A stretch of 7,755 nt of DNA, from NCBI GenBank assembly GCA_002730855.1, contig PCBA01000030.1, forward strand, positions 1 through 7,755, written 5' to 3'. The position numbers and the translations under genes were made by a program. The notes below the pieces were generated by a model, which saw only the letters and a list, made by a program, of their open reading frames with translations, was not told the origin of the DNA and did not search any database. Of the stretch, positions 1 through 4,930 are shown one piece after another (the stretch's first letter is position 1; each line of letters begins with the position of its first letter). The stretch is from Gammaproteobacteria bacterium. GTDB lineage: Bacteria > Pseudomonadota > Gammaproteobacteria > Magnimaribacterales > Magnimaribacteraceae.

Positions 1-30
1 ATTCCGTTTTACTTGCTGTGCGTTATCCAT
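1..30 (-). CDS. N-terminal fragment of an unidentified gene running off the left edge
   Basis: Only the first ten codons are visible, reading MDNAQQVKRN on the minus strand with no stop. The ATG at 28-30 is preceded by GGAGAG (complement of 33-38), a purine-rich ribosome-binding site that sits rather close to the start. The gene would lie 50 nt downstream of leuA in the same direction, so it may be co-transcribed with leuA or start from its own promoter after the hairpin at 48-77. Ten residues are too few to name a product. The call rests only on the start codon, the Shine-Dalgarno match and the open frame, so it could be a chance arrangement. Confidence 0.45.
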   Translation of the reverse strand, partial: MDNAQQVKRN

Positions 31-47
31 TTCTCTCCAAGCTCGAC

Positions 48-77
48 TAATCTTTAATAGAGTTATATTAAAGATTA
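48..77 (-). terminator. AT-rich hairpin just after leuA, possible weak terminator
   Basis: Bases 48-59 and 66-77 form a perfect 12-bp inverted repeat with a 6-nt loop. The repeat begins 4 nt past the leuA stop codon. The stem contains only one G-C pair, and no U-tract follows on either strand (the minus strand continues GTCGAGC), so it is not a classic intrinsic terminator. It could instead stabilise the leuA 3' end or serve as a processing site between leuA and the gene starting at 30. Confidence 0.35.
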
Positions 78-80
78 AAC

Positions 81-1763
81 TTATATAGACAATCTATTTA
101 AGCCATTAATTACAGATACAAGGCCTGCAATAACTGTATTTTGGTGAATGCCAATACCCCAAACAGACTGATCTTTATAAGAAATTTCAGAATAAGCAAC
201 TGCTTTTGCATCAGAACCCGAACTAATTGCATGCTGATGGTAGTCGGCTATTCTTATCTTAAGATCTAAACTTGAACTTAAAGCATCTATCATGGCATCT
301 ATAGGTCCATTACCAGATCCTTTTATCATTCTAGTAGTTTCTCCTTCCTTAATCTTAATTTCTATTTCATCTTCTTGAAGGCCGTCTTTATTCGCTCTCG
401 AGTTGATATGATGTTCAAGGAATTTGAATTCCCCTTCTTCATTAAAGTAAGTTTCCTGAAAAGTTTCCCAAATGTCTGAAGCAGATATTTCTTTACCAGT
501 CTCGTCAGCAATTTTCTGAATGACCTGACTAAATTCTATTTGTAACCTTCTAGGCATACTAAGTCCATGGTCTTTCTCTAATAGATAAGCAACTCCTCCT
601 TTGCCTGATTGGCTATTAATTCTGATAACTGCTTCATAGGATCTACCTAAGTCTTTTGGATCAATTGGGAGATAAGGAACCTCCCATATTTCTTGATTAG
701 AATTTCTTAATTCATTTAATCCTTTTTTTATGGCATCTTGATGCGAGCCTGAAAAGGCAGTAAATACAAGGTCTCCAGCATACGGATGTCTTGGGTGCAC
801 TGGTAGTTGGTTACAATACTCTGTTTCCCTCATTATTGGGTTTATGTCTGAAAAATCTAATTCAGGATCAACTCCTTGAGTAAGCATATTTAAAGCCAAA
901 GTAACTAAATCTACATTTCCGGTTCTCTCGCCATTGCCAAATAAAGTCCCCTCTATTCTATCGGCTCCAGCCATCACTCCTAATTCAGTTGCTGCAACTG
1001 CTGTACCACGATCATTATGAGGGTGAAGGCTGATTATAATATTTTCTCTATTATCAATGTTCTTACAAACCCACTCTATTTGATCAGCGTAGATATTAGG
1101 TGAGGCCATTTCAACTGTCGCAGGAAGGTTAATTATAGATTTCTTATTTTTAGAAGGTTCCCATATTTCATTAACTGCATTACACACCTCAACGGCGTAA
1201 GGAAGCTCAGTACCCGTAAAACTTTCTGGGCTGTATTCAAACATCCAATCTGTAAGGGGGTATTTTTCAGAATAATCTTTAACTTCTTTTGCTCCATCAA
1301 TAGCTATTCTTTTTATACCTTCCATATCGCTGTTAAAAACAACTCGTCTTTGTAAAGTAGAAGTGGAGTTGTAGACATGTACTATGGCTCGAGGTGCGCC
1401 TTCTAAAGCTTCGTAGGTTCTTTTAATGAGCTCTGGTCGAGCTTGAGTTAAAGCTTGAATAGTTACGTGCTCAGGTATTAAGTTTTCATTTATTATTTTT
1501 CTAACGAAATCAAAATCTGTTTGAGAAGCAGAAGGAAAGCCAACTTCAATTTCGATGAAACCAATATCAAGAAGCATCTTGAACATTCTGAGCTTCCTCT
1601 CTTCTCCCATAGGTTCAATTAGAGCTTGATTCCCATCTCGTAAATCAACGCTGCACCAAATAGGAGCTTTGTTAATGCTTTTGGAAGGCCAGCTTCTATC
1701 CTCTAACTGAATTTGCTCAAATGGCTTGTATTTAGAAACTGATTTATTAATTATTTTAGTCAA
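81..1763 (-). CDS. leuA: 2-isopropylmalate synthase, long (LeuA type 2) class
   Basis: This enzyme condenses acetyl-CoA with 2-oxoisovalerate to 2-isopropylmalate, the committed step of leucine synthesis, in the cytoplasm. At 560 residues it matches the long class (as in actinobacteria and many gammaproteobacteria) rather than the ~520-residue E. coli type. Seen: the N-terminal DRSWPSK lead-in; the catalytic and metal-binding LRDGNQ with R42 and D43; the metal-binding HPHND with H247 and H249; GNGERTGN at 276-283; and SGSHQDAI around H341. The C-terminal leucine-binding LeuA_dimer domain spans about 430-560, with GSGNGPIDA near 482-490. The start is TTG at 1761-1763: AAGGA (complement of 1774-1778) lies 10 nt upstream, a stop codon lies three codons upstream in frame, and the next methionine falls inside the barrel. 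The protein should be feedback-inhibited by leucine. A leucine-rich leader frame lies upstream. Confidence 0.97.
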   Translation of the reverse strand: MTKIINKSVSKYKPFEQIQLEDRSWPSKSINKAPIWCSVDLRDGNQALIEPMGEERKLRMFKMLLDIGFIEIEVGFPSASQTDFDFVRKIINENLIPEHVTIQALTQARPELIKRTYEALEGAPRAIVHVYNSTSTLQRRVVFNSDMEGIKRIAIDGAKEVKDYSEKYPLTDWMFEYSPESFTGTELPYAVEVCNAVNEIWEPSKNKKSIINLPATVEMASPNIYADQIEWVCKNIDNRENIIISLHPHNDRGTAVAATELGVMAGADRIEGTLFGNGERTGNVDLVTLALNMLTQGVDPELDFSDINPIMRETEYCNQLPVHPRHPYAGDLVFTAFSGSHQDAIKKGLNELRNSNQEIWEVPYLPIDPKDLGRSYEAVIRINSQSGKGGVAYLLEKDHGLSMPRRLQIEFSQVIQKIADETGKEISASDIWETFQETYFNEEGEFKFLEHHINSRANKDGLQEDEIEIKIKEGETTRMIKGSGNGPIDAMIDALSSSLDLKIRIADYHQHAISSGSDAKAVAYSEISYKDQSVWGIGIHQNTVIAGLVSVINGLNRLSI

Positions 1764-1768
1764 TGTTA

Positions 1769-1784
1769 TTTAATCCTTATTAAA
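1769..1784 (-). promoter_or_regulatory. leuA ribosome-binding site in the loop of a small AT hairpin
   Basis: On the minus strand UUUAAU and AUUAAA flank AAGG exactly, so the core of the Shine-Dalgarno sequence forms the loop of a perfect 6-bp stem. The site lies 10 nt before the TTG start and is the main reason for choosing that start. The stem is entirely A-U and weak alone. The same bases (1777-1784) can also pair with UUAUUAAA in the hairpin at 1809-1827, so access could be modulated. That regulatory reading is inference. Confidence 0.4.
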
Positions 1785-1808
1785 GTTTTAGATATTAGAA
1801 TTATTAGG

Positions 1809-1827
1809 AAGTTTATTTAATAAACTT
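1809..1827 (-). repeat. AAGTTTATT inverted repeat after the leader frame
   Basis: Bases 1809-1817 and 1819-1827 are exact reverse complements around a single central base, giving an RNA hairpin of about 8 bp with a 3-nt loop. It overlaps the stop codon (1826-1828) of the leucine-rich leader frame. It is AT-rich and not followed by a U-run on the minus strand, so it is not a standard terminator. It may be a structural element of the leuA leader. Confidence 0.4.
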
Positions 1828-1900
1828 ATAGATATAAACCCGGTAATCTCCTTCTTAAAGAGACCGGGTTGGTAAGTCGATTAATCAATTTTATTTTCAT
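1826..1900 (-). CDS. Putative leucine-rich leader peptide of leuA (24 codons)
   Basis: An ATG at 1898-1900 opens a 24-codon frame ending in TAA at 1826-1828, 62 nt before leuA. It begins MKIKLINRLT and ends LPGLYL. Six residues are leucine (positions 5, 9, 15, 19, 22 and 24), and residues 16-18 are three consecutive arginines. Position, length and leucine content resemble leuL-type attenuation peptides, but the leucines are not in a tandem block as in E. coli. No Shine-Dalgarno sequence precedes it. A promoter-like pair ends 7 nt before the ATG, so translation could be leaderless. A strong hairpin (1837-1870) begins at codon 11, after Leu5 and Leu9, so ribosome position would decide whether it folds. 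Alternatives are a chance frame or, given the arginine run, sensing of a different amino acid. Confidence 0.45.
   Translation of the reverse strand: MKIKLINRLTNPVSLRRRLPGLYL
1837..1870 (-). promoter_or_regulatory. Strong hairpin in the leuA leader, candidate attenuator
   Basis: AACCCGGT (complement of 1863-1870) pairs with ACCGGGTT (complement of 1837-1844). In the minus-strand RNA an inner helix adds six pairs, 1862-1857 with 1848-1853, including one U-G wobble at 1859/1851, closed by a triloop; a 3-nt bulge lies at 1845-1847. The wobble would be an A-C mismatch in the opposite transcript, which favours action in the leuA RNA. It is the most GC-rich local structure in this intergenic region. 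What follows is UUAUAUCUAUAA (the last two U of the stem, then AUAU), only a poor U-tract, so whether it terminates transcription is uncertain. Confidence 0.5.
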
Positions 1901-1907
1901 GACTAAA

Positions 1908-1936
1908 ATTATTAATGGCTAGCTTATATATGCCAA
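1908..1936 (-). promoter_or_regulatory. Candidate sigma-70 promoter for leuA and its leader
   Basis: On the minus strand, TTGGCA (1936-1931, five of six matches to the -35 consensus) is followed after exactly 17 nt by AATAAT (1913-1908, five of six to the -10 consensus). Predicted transcription start is near 1901, just before the leader ATG. A competing pair, TTGACC (1949-1944) and TATAAG (1928-1923), has a short 15-nt spacer and would start near 1916. AT-rich sequence makes chance matches common. Confidence 0.45.
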
Positions 1937-1950
1937 TGGTACCGGTCAAG

Positions 1951-1978
1951 TTGTGAGTTTTTATTCTAAGGGTAGAAT
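1951..1978 (+). promoter_or_regulatory. Candidate promoter for holD-rimI
   Basis: TTGTGA (1951-1956, four of six to -35) and TAGAAT (1973-1978, five of six to -10) are spaced 16 nt apart. Predicted start is about 1985, directly at the holD ATG (1986), implying a leaderless transcript. AAGGG (1968-1972) is a poor ribosome-binding site for that ATG because it lies 13 nt away, which fits the leaderless reading. The call rests on consensus matching alone. Confidence 0.3.
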
Positions 1979-1985
1979 TAAGAAA

Positions 1986-2381
1986 ATGGAGCTATCAAAA
2001 TATAATAAACTAGAAAAATTAGGGTTCACTTTTTGGACCAAGAAGCAAGAAGACGAAATAGAGCTTGAATTGTTTCTTATTGGAGTTTCTAGCCTAATAA
2101 TCTCTTCTCCTAGAAGTTTAGGTCTTAATAAATTAGAGAGAGAAAGATTTATAAAATCAGTGGCATATTTCTTAAAAGAAGATTCTATAGAGAGGATAGA
2201 TTTAGAGAAAGCAACTAAGCAGGACATAAAAACGGCATACCTTTTTGACTCACTTTTAATAGAGTCTTTATATCATGACCATATAAAAATTCTCTCTTTT
2301 CCTTCTTTAGAGAGCATTTGCAGTTCAGCTAATGCGAAGCAAGAATTTTTTATTGCTTTAAAAGGAGATTTAACTTTATGA
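1986..2381 (+). CDS. holD: Divergent DNA polymerase III psi subunit (HolD-like)
   Basis: Psi links the clamp loader to chi, and through chi to SSB, at the replication fork. From the ATG at 1986 the protein has 131 residues (E. coli psi has 137). Its N-terminus aligns in exact register with the conserved psi peptide that docks on the clamp-loader collar: L9, L12, G13, T15 and W17 are shared with E. coli psi as I recall it. Near the C-terminus, the spacing in FPSLESICSSANAKQEFFIAL recalls the psi segment with SPALTDL, N, AR and LW. The middle is poorly conserved. The register is why I choose this ATG over the GTG at 1953, which would add 11 residues. The gene overlaps rimI by ATGA; the holD-rimI order is the usual gammaproteobacterial one and supports the name. 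Without that context it would be called hypothetical. Confidence 0.72.
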   Translation: MELSKYNKLEKLGFTFWTKKQEDEIELELFLIGVSSLIISSPRSLGLNKLERERFIKSVAYFLKEDSIERIDLEKATKQDIKTAYLFDSLLIESLYHDHIKILSFPSLESICSSANAKQEFFIALKGDLTL

Positions 2382-2869
2382 ATGCCATGATAGAAACTGA
2401 ATACGATTATTTGGGAGTAGAAGATATAGAAACTGTTTTAGATATAGAAAGAGAATCAAACCCTTTCCCGTGGACAAAAAATAATCTTCAAGACTGTTTA
2501 GAGAAAGGGTATTACTCTTTGGTGCTTAGGCAAGATAAAAGAGTAATAGGATTTGCAATACTATCTGTATCAATTGAAGAATCTCATTTATTAAATATAG
2601 GTTTAACTTCTACTAAAAGAGGGCAGGGTCTAGGAAAGGATCTGCTTGGGAAAATGCTTCTGGCGGCAGAAGTCATGGGAAGTAAAAAGATTTTTCTAGA
2701 AGTGAGAAAATCAAATACTGTGGCAATTAATCTTTATAAAGCATTAGGTTTTAAGACAAATGGATTAAGGAAGAACTATTACCGATTAAAGGAAGGCAGA
2801 GAAGACGCCGTTTTAATGTCTAAATCTTTAAGAAAGAGTTTTTTGAGTAAGTCTTTTTTTTCTAATTAG
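2378..2869 (+). CDS. rimI: Ribosomal protein bS18 N-terminal alanine acetyltransferase
   Basis: RimI transfers acetyl from acetyl-CoA to the N-terminal alanine of ribosomal protein S18. The 163-residue GNAT protein has the family's NPFPWT segment (28-33), the acetyl-CoA pyrophosphate loop RGQGLG (81-86), LEVRKSN (107-113) and REDAVLM (141-147). E108 and Y120 match the catalytic pair Glu103 and Tyr115 of E. coli RimI, including the 12-residue spacing. The ATG overlaps the holD stop as ATGA, and AAAGGAGA (GGAG at 2364-2367) lies 10 nt upstream, so coupling is likely. The tail runs about 13 residues past the usual end with a KSF-LSKSFF pattern, and its last codons overlap the 3' end of the convergent peroxidase gene by 8 bp. 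Confidence 0.93.
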   Translation: MNAMIETEYDYLGVEDIETVLDIERESNPFPWTKNNLQDCLEKGYYSLVLRQDKRVIGFAILSVSIEESHLLNIGLTSTKRGQGLGKDLLGKMLLAAEVMGSKKIFLEVRKSNTVAINLYKALGFKTNGLRKNYYRLKEGREDAVLMSKSLRKSFLSKSFFSN

Positions 2870-3350
2870 TAATTAACTTTTCTATATCTTTAGAAATCTT
2901 ATCTGGCCTTGTAGTAGGAGAATATCTAGCCACAGGTTCACCTTTTTTATTAATAAGGAATTTAGTGAAGTTCCATTTTATTTTTTCAGAACCCATCAGC
3001 CCCTTTTTTTCTGAACAAAGGAATTCATATAGCGGATGTGCATTTTCTCCATTAACATCTATTTTACTAAACACAGGGAAAGTAGTTTTGAAGTTAAGGG
3101 AACAAAAATCTTGTATATCACCGTCAGTACCAGGTTCTTGCCCACCAAATTGATTGCAAGGAAAAGCAAGCACGGAAAATTCCTCATCATCGTATTTTTC
3201 TTGAAGAGATTGCAGTCCATTATATTGAGGAGTAAAACCGCATTTGCTAGCGGTGTTAACTATTAATATTGTTTTGTCTCTAAAATCAGATAAATTAACT
3301 TCATTTCCTGATGAGTCTTTACACGAAAATTCGTAAATGCTTCTATTCAT
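2862..3350 (-). CDS. Glutathione peroxidase family peroxidase, thioredoxin-type
   Basis: It reduces hydrogen or lipid hydroperoxides in the cytoplasm (no signal peptide). The 162-residue protein carries all three family signatures: NTASKCGFTPQYNGLQ, FPCNQFGGQEPG and WNFTKFLI. The peroxidatic residue is cysteine (C37), not selenocysteine, with Q71, W126 and N127 completing the catalytic tetrad. C83 in FCSLNF sits 46 residues after C37, where the resolving cysteine lies in thioredoxin-dependent members, so thioredoxin is the likely reductant despite the family name. It corresponds to E. coli BtuE or Bacillus BsaA types. The ATG at 3348-3350 has only a weak AAGAAAG before it. It is divergent from the reductase operon across 78 bp and converges on rimI with overlapping ends. 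Confidence 0.95.
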   Translation of the reverse strand: MNRSIYEFSCKDSSGNEVNLSDFRDKTILIVNTASKCGFTPQYNGLQSLQEKYDDEEFSVLAFPCNQFGGQEPGTDGDIQDFCSLNFKTTFPVFSKIDVNGENAHPLYEFLCSEKKGLMGSEKIKWNFTKFLINKKGEPVARYSPTTRPDKISKDIEKLITN

Positions 3351-3367
3351 TTCTTTCTTATCTCTTT

Positions 3368-3385
3368 TATAATTCGCGTATTATA
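3368..3385. promoter_or_regulatory. Two face-to-face TATAAT boxes forming an 18-bp near-palindrome
   Basis: The sequence TATAATTCGCGTATTATA has a perfect -10 hexamer on the plus strand (3368-3373) and another on the minus strand (3385-3380), around a CGCG core. Only one base pair position breaks the palindrome. The plus box would serve the reductase operon (start near 3380) and the minus box the peroxidase (start near 3373), so the two polymerases would compete. No good -35 is visible for either. It could equally be a dyad operator for one regulator. Confidence 0.45.
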
Positions 3386-3416
3386 TGCCTAATTCATTAG
3401 AAGAATAAATTCTATT

Positions 3417-3423
3417 AAGGAGA
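3417..3423 (+). promoter_or_regulatory. Shine-Dalgarno site fixing the GTG start of the reductase
   Basis: AAGGAGA lies 5 nt before the GTG at 3429-3431. It is the strongest ribosome-binding site in the window and settles the non-ATG start. No in-frame ATG occurs within the first 20 codons. Confidence 0.75.
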
Positions 3424-3428
3424 TTAAA

Positions 3429-4469
3429 GTGGAATATAGGAAGCTTGGAAACACAGATATTGATGTAAGCGTAATTTGTTTAGGAACTATGACATGGGGC
3501 CAGCAAAATACTATGGAAGAAGGCCATGTTCAGATGGACTATGCTCTAGATCAAGGAGTTAATTTCTTTGACGCAGCAGAACTTTATCCAATCCCACCAA
3601 AAGCAGAGACTCAAGGTAGGACTGAAGAATGCATAGGGTCTTGGTTTAAAAAAACAGGGAATAGGGAGGAAGTCATTTTGGCAACTAAAGTTGCTGGAAG
3701 GAGTCCTATGAATTGGTTTAGAGGAGATGGAACAAAATTAGATAGAGAGAATATTGAAGAAGCTGTGAACTCCAGCTTAGAAAGGTTGCAAACGGATTAT
3801 ATAGATCTTTATCAATTACACTGGCCGGATAGACCATTAAGTATGTTTGGATCAGGTGGCATTGGCTATAAACACATTGAGTCAGAAAGTACCCCTATAA
3901 ATGAAACGCTAAAAGTTCTATCAGACCTGGTAACTAGTGGCAAAATAAGATATGTAGGTTTATCTAATGAAACCCCGTGGGGTTTGTCAGAGTTTTTAAA
4001 ATATTCTGAGATAAATAATCTCCCCAGGGTTGTTTCTGTTCAGAATGCGTATAATTTTTTAAATAGGACTTACGAGCAAGGAATGTCTGAGTACTTCCAT
4101 AGGTCAAAAGTAGGTTTGTTGGCCTATTCGCCTTTGGCGCAAGGCTATTTAACTGGTAAGTATATAGATGGAGCCAGGCCCAAAGGATCCAGGACAGCAC
4201 TTTTTGAAAGAGGAGATAGGTATGAGGTTCCAGGTGCAAATGAAGCTATAAAGTCTTATGTTGCATATGCAAATTCGATAGGTATGGACCCTTCGGTAAT
4301 GGCTAACGCATTTGTGAATTCTAGAGATTTTGTTACTTCTAATATAATCGGAGCTACCACTATGGAGCAATTGCAATTAGCTGTCGGTAGTATTGAAGTC
4401 GACTTAAATGATGAGAATCTTAAGGCAATTGAAGCAATTCATAGAAACAACCCGAATCTCTGCCCTTAA
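3429..4469 (+). CDS. tas: Tas-like NADP(H)-dependent aldo/keto reductase
   Basis: A cytoplasmic aldo/keto reductase barrel of 346 residues, the same length as E. coli Tas and similar to it along the whole chain. Shared segments include LGTMTWGQQN, the ELYPIPPKAETQGRTEE stretch, RLQTDYIDLYQLHWP, GKIRYVGLSNET and LTGKY. The catalytic tetrad is visible as D48, Y53, K87 and H131, and the nucleotide-binding loop GATTMEQL lies at 308-315. The physiological substrate of Tas is not established; E. coli Tas was found as a suppressor of tyrosine auxotrophy under starvation. The GTG start follows a strong AAGGAGA. It is the first gene of a tight four-gene run and lies only 2 bp before the next gene. It faces a peroxidase gene across a shared promoter gap, which suggests a redox-stress theme. 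Confidence 0.93.
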   Translation: MEYRKLGNTDIDVSVICLGTMTWGQQNTMEEGHVQMDYALDQGVNFFDAAELYPIPPKAETQGRTEECIGSWFKKTGNREEVILATKVAGRSPMNWFRGDGTKLDRENIEEAVNSSLERLQTDYIDLYQLHWPDRPLSMFGSGGIGYKHIESESTPINETLKVLSDLVTSGKIRYVGLSNETPWGLSEFLKYSEINNLPRVVSVQNAYNFLNRTYEQGMSEYFHRSKVGLLAYSPLAQGYLTGKYIDGARPKGSRTALFERGDRYEVPGANEAIKSYVAYANSIGMDPSVMANAFVNSRDFVTSNIIGATTMEQLQLAVGSIEVDLNDENLKAIEAIHRNNPNLCP

Positions 4470-4471
4470 AC

Positions 4472-4930
4472 TTGAACACTGAAAGTCTAACTTGGGAATG
4501 GAAAGCCTATAAAGAGCTTAATAAAGATGAGCTGTATGCGGTTTTAAGATTTAGACAGGGGATTTTTGTAGTAGAACAACAGTCATGGTACCTAGATGCT
4601 GATGGTTTGGACCAATGCAGCTTGCATTTGTTAGTCAGAGATAAAGGAAGTCTAATAGGTTATTTACGGCTCATTCCCCCTGGTAAAAAATACATTGAAG
4701 CTTCAATTGGAAGGGTTTCAATTGATAAAAATTACAGAGGAAAAAAACTAGGTGACAGCCTATTGACTATGGGTATACAAAAAGGGAAAGAGGTATATGA
4801 GTCAAGCTTATATAGAATTTCTGCTCAAGAATATCTTATTGCTTATTATGAAAATCATGGATTTAAAGTACAAGGAAATCCTTATGACGAAGATGGGATT
4901 CCTCATGTTGAGATGTTATTAGATGGATAA
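4472..4930 (+). CDS. elaA: ElaA-like GNAT acetyltransferase
   Basis: A 152-residue GNAT-fold protein resembling E. coli ElaA end to end: the LYAVLRFRQGIFVVEQ segment (FVVEQ at 32-36), the acidic DADGLD (42-47), IGRVSIDKNYRGKKLG with its acetyl-CoA loop at 89-94, AYYENHGF (124-131) and the family-typical YDEDGIPH (138-145). The acceptor substrate of ElaA is unknown to me. The start is TTG at 4472, just 2 nt after the reductase stop. No ATG exists in frame before residue 100 and there is no Shine-Dalgarno sequence, so translation probably depends on coupling to the gene before it. Its last codons overlap the next gene by 8 bp. Confidence 0.92.
   Translation: MNTESLTWEWKAYKELNKDELYAVLRFRQGIFVVEQQSWYLDADGLDQCSLHLLVRDKGSLIGYLRLIPPGKKYIEASIGRVSIDKNYRGKKLGDSLLTMGIQKGKEVYESSLYRISAQEYLIAYYENHGFKVQGNPYDEDGIPHVEMLLDG

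Noticed and set aside
1837..1870. Hairpin as a plus-strand terminator for an upstream gene
   Set aside because: No plus-strand gene lies to its left, the following plus-strand sequence (GGTAAGTCG) is not T-rich, and the inner helix has a mismatch in that orientation.
1953..1985. GTG start extending HolD by 11 residues
   Set aside because: The psi N-terminal motif is in exact register from the ATG at 1986, and the extra residues (SFYSKGRIKK) have no counterpart in the family as I recall it.
1961..2227. 88-codon minus-strand reading frame opposite holD
   Set aside because: It lies within holD, has no ribosome-binding site and has low-complexity Ser/Leu composition. It is a shadow of holD.
2833..2861. 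AAGAAAGA plus T8 run as a rimI terminator
   Set aside because: It lies inside the rimI coding sequence before its stop, and the stem is nearly all A-U. The T-run simply encodes Ser-Phe-Phe-Ser.
2965..3266. Two plus-strand frames opposite the peroxidase gene
   Set aside because: Both are antisense to a gene with complete family motifs, and neither shows recognisable domains.
3964..4376. Two minus-strand frames opposite the reductase gene
   Set aside because: They overlap each other and a full-length Tas homologue; their composition is atypical and no domains are visible.
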